Positions 61,411 through 64,000 of a stretch of 64,000 nt of DNA are shown here, piece by piece. A program made the translations under genes and the position numbers. Within the stretch, counting starts at the first letter, position 1. Each line of letters starts with the position of its first letter. The DNA is from Streptomyces actuosus. GTDB lineage: Bacteria; Actinomycetota; Actinomycetes; Streptomycetales; Streptomycetaceae. The stretch covers positions 17,432-81,431 of the forward strand of contig NZ_JAFFZS010000033.1 of the NCBI RefSeq assembly GCF_016921115.1, written 5' to 3'. A model generated the notes under the pieces. That model was not told where the DNA came from, ran no database searches, and saw only the letters and a program-made list of their open reading frames with translations.

Positions 61411-62441
61411 TGACCCGCTCCCGGAACACACCCTCCCCGTACCGCGTCGCCCTCGTCGCCTTCCCCGGCATCCGCGCCTTCGACGTCTCCGTCATCACCG
61501 AGGTCTGGGGCACCGACCGCACCGACCGCGGCGCCCCTGCCTTCGACCTGCGCCGAGTCGCCGGCGACCGCACCCCCGTCCCCATGCGAGGCGGACTCTC
61601 CCTCCTTCCCGACCGCACCCTGGCCTGGCTCGACCGCGCCGATCTCATCGTGGTCCCCGGCCTCGACGACCACCTCACCCCCGCACCCCCTCCGGTCCTC
61701 GACGCCCTCCGCCGAGCCCACGCACGCGGCACCGCCCTCGCCGCACTGTGCGCCGGCGCCTTCACCCTCGCCCAGGCCGGCCTCCTCGACGGACGCCGCG
61801 CCATCACCCACTGGAAGCTCGCAGGCCTCCTGCGCGAGCACCACCCCCGCGTCACCGTCGTCCCGGACGCCCTGTTCATCGAAGACGCCAACATCTGGAC
61901 CGCCGCGGGCACGGCGGCCGGCATCGACCTCTGCCTCCACCTCGTCCGACGGACCCATGGCGCCGAGGCGGCCGCGACCATCGCGCGCTCGATGGTCACC
62001 GCCCCGTTCCGCACCGGCACGCAGGCCCAGTTCATCGAGCGCCCCACGCCGCACACCGACCGCGACGCCGACACCCTCGCGGCCGTCCGGGAACACGCCC
62101 TGCGGCACCTGCACGAACCGCTCACCGTGGCCGACCTGGCCGACCGCGCGGGCATGTCGGCACGTACCTTCGCCCGCCGCTTCACCGCGGAGACCGGAAC
62201 CACGCCCCTGCGCTGGCTCCTCGACCAGCGCATCGCCGCGGCACAGAAGCTCCTGGAACGCACCGACCTGCCCATGCCCGAGGTCGCACGCCGCGCGGGC
62301 TTCGGCAGCGAGGTCACGATGCGCCAGCACTTCGCAGCGCGCCTCGCCACCAGCCCACGTGCCTACCGGGCGGCGTTCAGCACGACATCGGCGTCTGCGG
62401 CGAGCACGTCCCCCACGGACGTCTCCACCGGGGCCGACTGA
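61410..62441 (+). CDS. GlxA-family AraC regulator (DJ-1/PfpI plus AraC HTH)
   Basis: 343 residues, GTG start. N-terminal DJ-1/PfpI domain (VALVAFPGIRAFDVSVITEV, LAALCAGAFTLAQAGLLDG, with the nucleophile-elbow Cys) and C-terminal HTH (LTVADLADRAGMSARTFARR, FTAETGTTPLRWLLDQRI, VARRAGFGSEVTMRQHFA). Probably senses a small metabolite and activates the divergent hydrolase. Its 3' end overlaps the convergent trpS gene by 79 bp. Confidence 0.92.
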   Translation: MTRSRNTPSPYRVALVAFPGIRAFDVSVITEVWGTDRTDRGAPAFDLRRVAGDRTPVPMRGGLSLLPDRTLAWLDRADLIVVPGLDDHLTPAPPPVLDALRRAHARGTALAALCAGAFTLAQAGLLDGRRAITHWKLAGLLREHHPRVTVVPDALFIEDANIWTAAGTAAGIDLCLHLVRRTHGAEAAATIARSMVTAPFRTGTQAQFIERPTPHTDRDADTLAAVREHALRHLHEPLTVADLADRAGMSARTFARRFTAETGTTPLRWLLDQRIAAAQKLLERTDLPMPEVARRAGFGSEVTMRQHFAARLATSPRAYRAAFSTTSASAASTSPTDVSTGAD

Positions 62442-63436
62442 GCCGCGGGCAGCAGGCCGATCGCGCGACAGGCGGCATCGACGGTCGGCCGGGCCACCGC
62501 CCGGGCCTTCTCCGCTCCGTCCCGCAACACCTCCTCCACCTGGCCGGGATCCGCGCACAACTCCCGGTGCCGCTCCCGCAGCGGCCGCAGGACCTCGACC
62601 ACCGCCTCGGCGGTCGCCTCCTTCAAAGAGCCGTACGTGTCGTGAACGTCCGCCAGTGACTCAGGGTTCCCGCCCGTGCACGCTGCGAGAATCTCCAGCA
62701 GGTTGGTGACCCCCGGGCGGCCCGCCGTGTCGTAGACGACGTCCCGACCGCTGTCGGTGACGGCCCGCATCACCTTCCTCCGCACCACGTCCGGCTCGTC
62801 CAAGAGATAGACGACCCCCGCCCCCGTACGGTCCGACTTCCCCATCTTCGACCCCGGGTTCTGCAGATTCATCACCCGCGCCCCCACCGGCGGAACCGTC
62901 GCCCTCGGCACCACGAACGTGTGCCCGTACCGCTGGTTGAACCGCTCCGCGAGATCCCGGGTCAGCTGCACGTGCTGGGTCTGGTCCTCACCGACGGGAA
63001 CCTCGTCCGCCCGGTAGGCCAGGATGTCCGCCGCCATCAGGACCGGATAGGTCAGCAGGGACAGCCGCACGCTCCCGCCGCGGTCCCGCACCCGGGCGGC
63101 CTTCTCCTTGTACTGGATCATCCGCCGCATCTCGCCGTCGGTCGCCACGCACTCCAGCAGGTACGACAACCTGGTGTGCTCGTCGACATGGCTCTGCAGG
63201 AACAACGTGCACACCGCGGGGTCGATCCCGGCAGCCAGCAGCAGCGTCGCCGTCTGCCGGCTGAGCCTGCTCACCCGTGCCGGATCGTGGTCCACGGTCA
63301 GTGCGTGCAGGTCCACCACACAGAACAACGAATCCGCACGGTACTGGTCCACCTCCGCCCACCGCCGCATGGCTCCCAGGTAGTTCCCCAGGGTCAGGTG
63401 CCCGGTCGGCTGAACCCCGCTGAAGACCCGCGTCAT
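62363..63436 (-). CDS. trpS: Tryptophanyl-tRNA synthetase, attenuator-controlled type
   Basis: 357 residues from ATG 63436 (GTG 63442 is an alternative, both near GGTGGAG). Class I: HIGH-like PTGHLTLGNYLGA, FCVVDLHALT, PVGEDQTQHVQLTRDLAERF and the KMSKS-like GSKMGKSD. It corresponds in position to S. coelicolor trpRS1 (SCO3334), an inducible, indolmycin-resistant enzyme controlled by ribosome-mediated attenuation. The residue known to confer resistance there is Lys9; here the segment reads MTRVFSGVQPTG, i.e. Gln9, as in sensitive enzymes. Preceded by leader peptide and attenuator at 63505-63599. Confidence 0.95.
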   Translation of the reverse strand: MTRVFSGVQPTGHLTLGNYLGAMRRWAEVDQYRADSLFCVVDLHALTVDHDPARVSRLSRQTATLLLAAGIDPAVCTLFLQSHVDEHTRLSYLLECVATDGEMRRMIQYKEKAARVRDRGGSVRLSLLTYPVLMAADILAYRADEVPVGEDQTQHVQLTRDLAERFNQRYGHTFVVPRATVPPVGARVMNLQNPGSKMGKSDRTGAGVVYLLDEPDVVRRKVMRAVTDSGRDVVYDTAGRPGVTNLLEILAACTGGNPESLADVHDTYGSLKEATAEAVVEVLRPLRERHRELCADPGQVEEVLRDGAEKARAVARPTVDAACRAIGLLPAAQSAPVETSVGDVLAADADVVLNAAR

Positions 63437-63504
63437 CTCCACTCCACCTTCGGATCGGGGCCGCCGCTCCTGCGGCCGACCCCCCGAGCCCGGAGGGAGA
63501 TACG

Positions 63505-63530
63505 AAAACGGCCGCCGAGGCGGCGGCCGT
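63505..63530 (-). terminator. Attenuator terminator (strands 3:4) of trpS
   Basis: On the minus strand ACGGCCGCCG-CCT-CGGCGGCCGT followed directly by TTTT: a 10-bp perfect stem with a 3-nt loop, 69 nt before the trpS ATG. Intrinsic terminators with a T-tract are rare in this window, which supports a real role. Confidence 0.85.
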
Positions 63531-63568
63531 CGAGTGCATACGTAGGGACGGCCGCCGTCAGGCGGCCC
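63508..63568 (-). promoter_or_regulatory. Four-strand attenuator of trpS
   Basis: Strand 1 lies in the leader's last codons (63561-63568, GGGCCGCC), strand 2 is CGGCGGCCG (63549-63557), strand 3 is ACGGCCGCCG (63521-63530), strand 4 is CGGCGGCCGT (63508-63517). 1:2, 2:3 and 3:4 can each pair, so a ribosome stalled on the Trp codons covers strand 1, frees 2 to pair with 3 and prevents termination. Confidence 0.82.
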
Positions 63569-63599
63569 ACCACAGCTGGGTGTACGTACGCTCGGTCAT
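63558..63599 (-). CDS. trpS leader peptide with tandem Trp codons
   Basis: 13 residues, MTERTYTQLWWAA, ATG 63597-63599 and TGA 63558-63560. Trp codons are at positions 10 and 11, next to strand 1 of the attenuator. Two adjacent UGG codons in a 13-codon ORF are very unlikely by chance in this position. Low charged tRNA-Trp should stall the ribosome here. Matches the mechanism reported for S. coelicolor trpRS1. Confidence 0.88.
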   Translation of the reverse strand: MTERTYTQLWWAA

Positions 63600-63640
63600 G
63601 CACCACAGACTACGCCGGGAGCGCGCGCCCAGGACGCCAG

Positions 63641-63669
63641 TTGACACACCCATGCCCCCTGCGTAGAGT
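63641..63669 (+). promoter_or_regulatory. Consensus rRNA-operon promoter
   Basis: TTGACA (63641-63646), 17-bp spacer, TAGAGT (63664-63669): one of the best promoters in the window, pointing out to the right. Confidence 0.8.
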
Positions 63670-64000
63670 TCTCCGAGTTGTCCGACGTGAGCGCCGACTC
63701 CGGTCGGTCCCCGGACAGCCACTTCGCAGGTACCACTCCTTCACTCGACTGACGGTCGATCTCTCTTCGTCCGCTCGTCGTGTCATTGGCATGTGTATGT
63801 GCGGAGCGAGGAATCCACGTTCGAAAGGACGAGGGCCCGATTAGCTCGGGCGCCGGGAATCCGCTAAAGTCTCACTCGTCGGAACGGCCCAACAGCCCGA
63901 CCGGCAACCCCCTCTGACTGGGAATCGGACGCCGAAAGGATCTGATAGAGTCGGAATCGCCGGAAAGGGAAACGCGAGAGCGGGAACCTGGAAAGCACCG
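63670..64000 (+). promoter_or_regulatory. rRNA operon leader/multiple promoter region, continuing past the window
   Basis: No protein gene. TAAAGT (63865-63870) and TAGAGT (63946-63951, within CTGATAGAGTCGGAA) are further -10 hexamers without good -35 elements; the CTGATAGAGTCGGAA block is typical of Streptomyces rrn leaders, which have several promoters. The 16S gene itself is not in the window and is inferred to follow. Confidence 0.75.

Overview
This is a high-GC actinobacterial chromosome segment, almost certainly from a Streptomyces. Evidence: GC near 73 percent, frequent GTG/TTG starts, ATGA/GTGA overlaps, and a gene order I recall from the S. coelicolor SCO33xx region (folP, lysyl-PG synthase-like gene, nuoD2, panC-nadB-nadC-coaX, lsr2, clpC, the sigE-cseA-cseB-cseC envelope-stress operon, mutY, disA, radA, ppx, ilvD, proC, trpS, then an rRNA operon). 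No tRNA, insertion sequence, prophage or CRISPR array was recognised. The species name is an inference from memory, not a database result.

Layout. 1-9.9 kb: end of folP, an MprF/LysX-like membrane protein divergent from a secreted esterase, a coiled-coil membrane protein, a pair of bacterial PH-domain membrane proteins, an orphan NuoD paralogue and, convergent to it, a MidA/NDUFAF7-type methyltransferase. 10-14 kb: a NarL-type two-component system, a TmrB-like P-loop protein and a PLP aldolase. 14.2-19.7 kb: a tightly coupled cofactor operon (DUF2520 Rossmann protein, panC, nadB, nadC, coaX) making pantothenate/CoA and NAD precursors. 19.8-26.5 kb: small conserved genes, a BlaI regulator, an ArgA-like acetyltransferase, lsr2, a convergent proline-rich protein and clpC. 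26.5-31.5 kb: secreted phosphatase, M23 peptidase, a TetR/MFS pair with a large symmetric operator, and a frameshifted AraC gene.

31.5-44.1 kb: the sigE operon on the minus strand, with an expanded tandem repeat between cseA and cseB, then mutY, a secreted Gly-rich protein, a probable accessory glycan locus (processive GT2 synthase, small membrane protein, coupled 32-codon ORF, CBM3-GH16 protein), and disA-radA. 44.7-52.8 kb: a sigma-like/zinc-finger/BACON membrane fusion, a Cys-rich protein, Ppx, a sugar-phosphate isomerase/TetR pair and ilvD. 53-63.4 kb: a PQQ-propeller Ser/Thr kinase divergent from an SH3 protein, a methyltransferase, an ABC exporter, proC, an isochorismatase-like hydrolase divergent from a GlxA-type regulator, and trpS.

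trpS is preceded by a 13-codon leader peptide with tandem Trp codons and a complete four-strand attenuator, as described for S. coelicolor trpRS1; however, this enzyme carries Gln at position 9, where the indolmycin-resistant enzyme has Lys. The last ~360 bases are an rRNA operon promoter/leader region reading out of the window.

The observations I consider most worth follow-up are the GT2/CBM3-GH16 locus with its coupled micro-ORF, the nuoD2-midA pairing, the sigma-like BACON fusion, the trpS attenuator with Gln9, the cseA-cseB repeat array, and several near-perfect unassigned palindromes upstream of genes.
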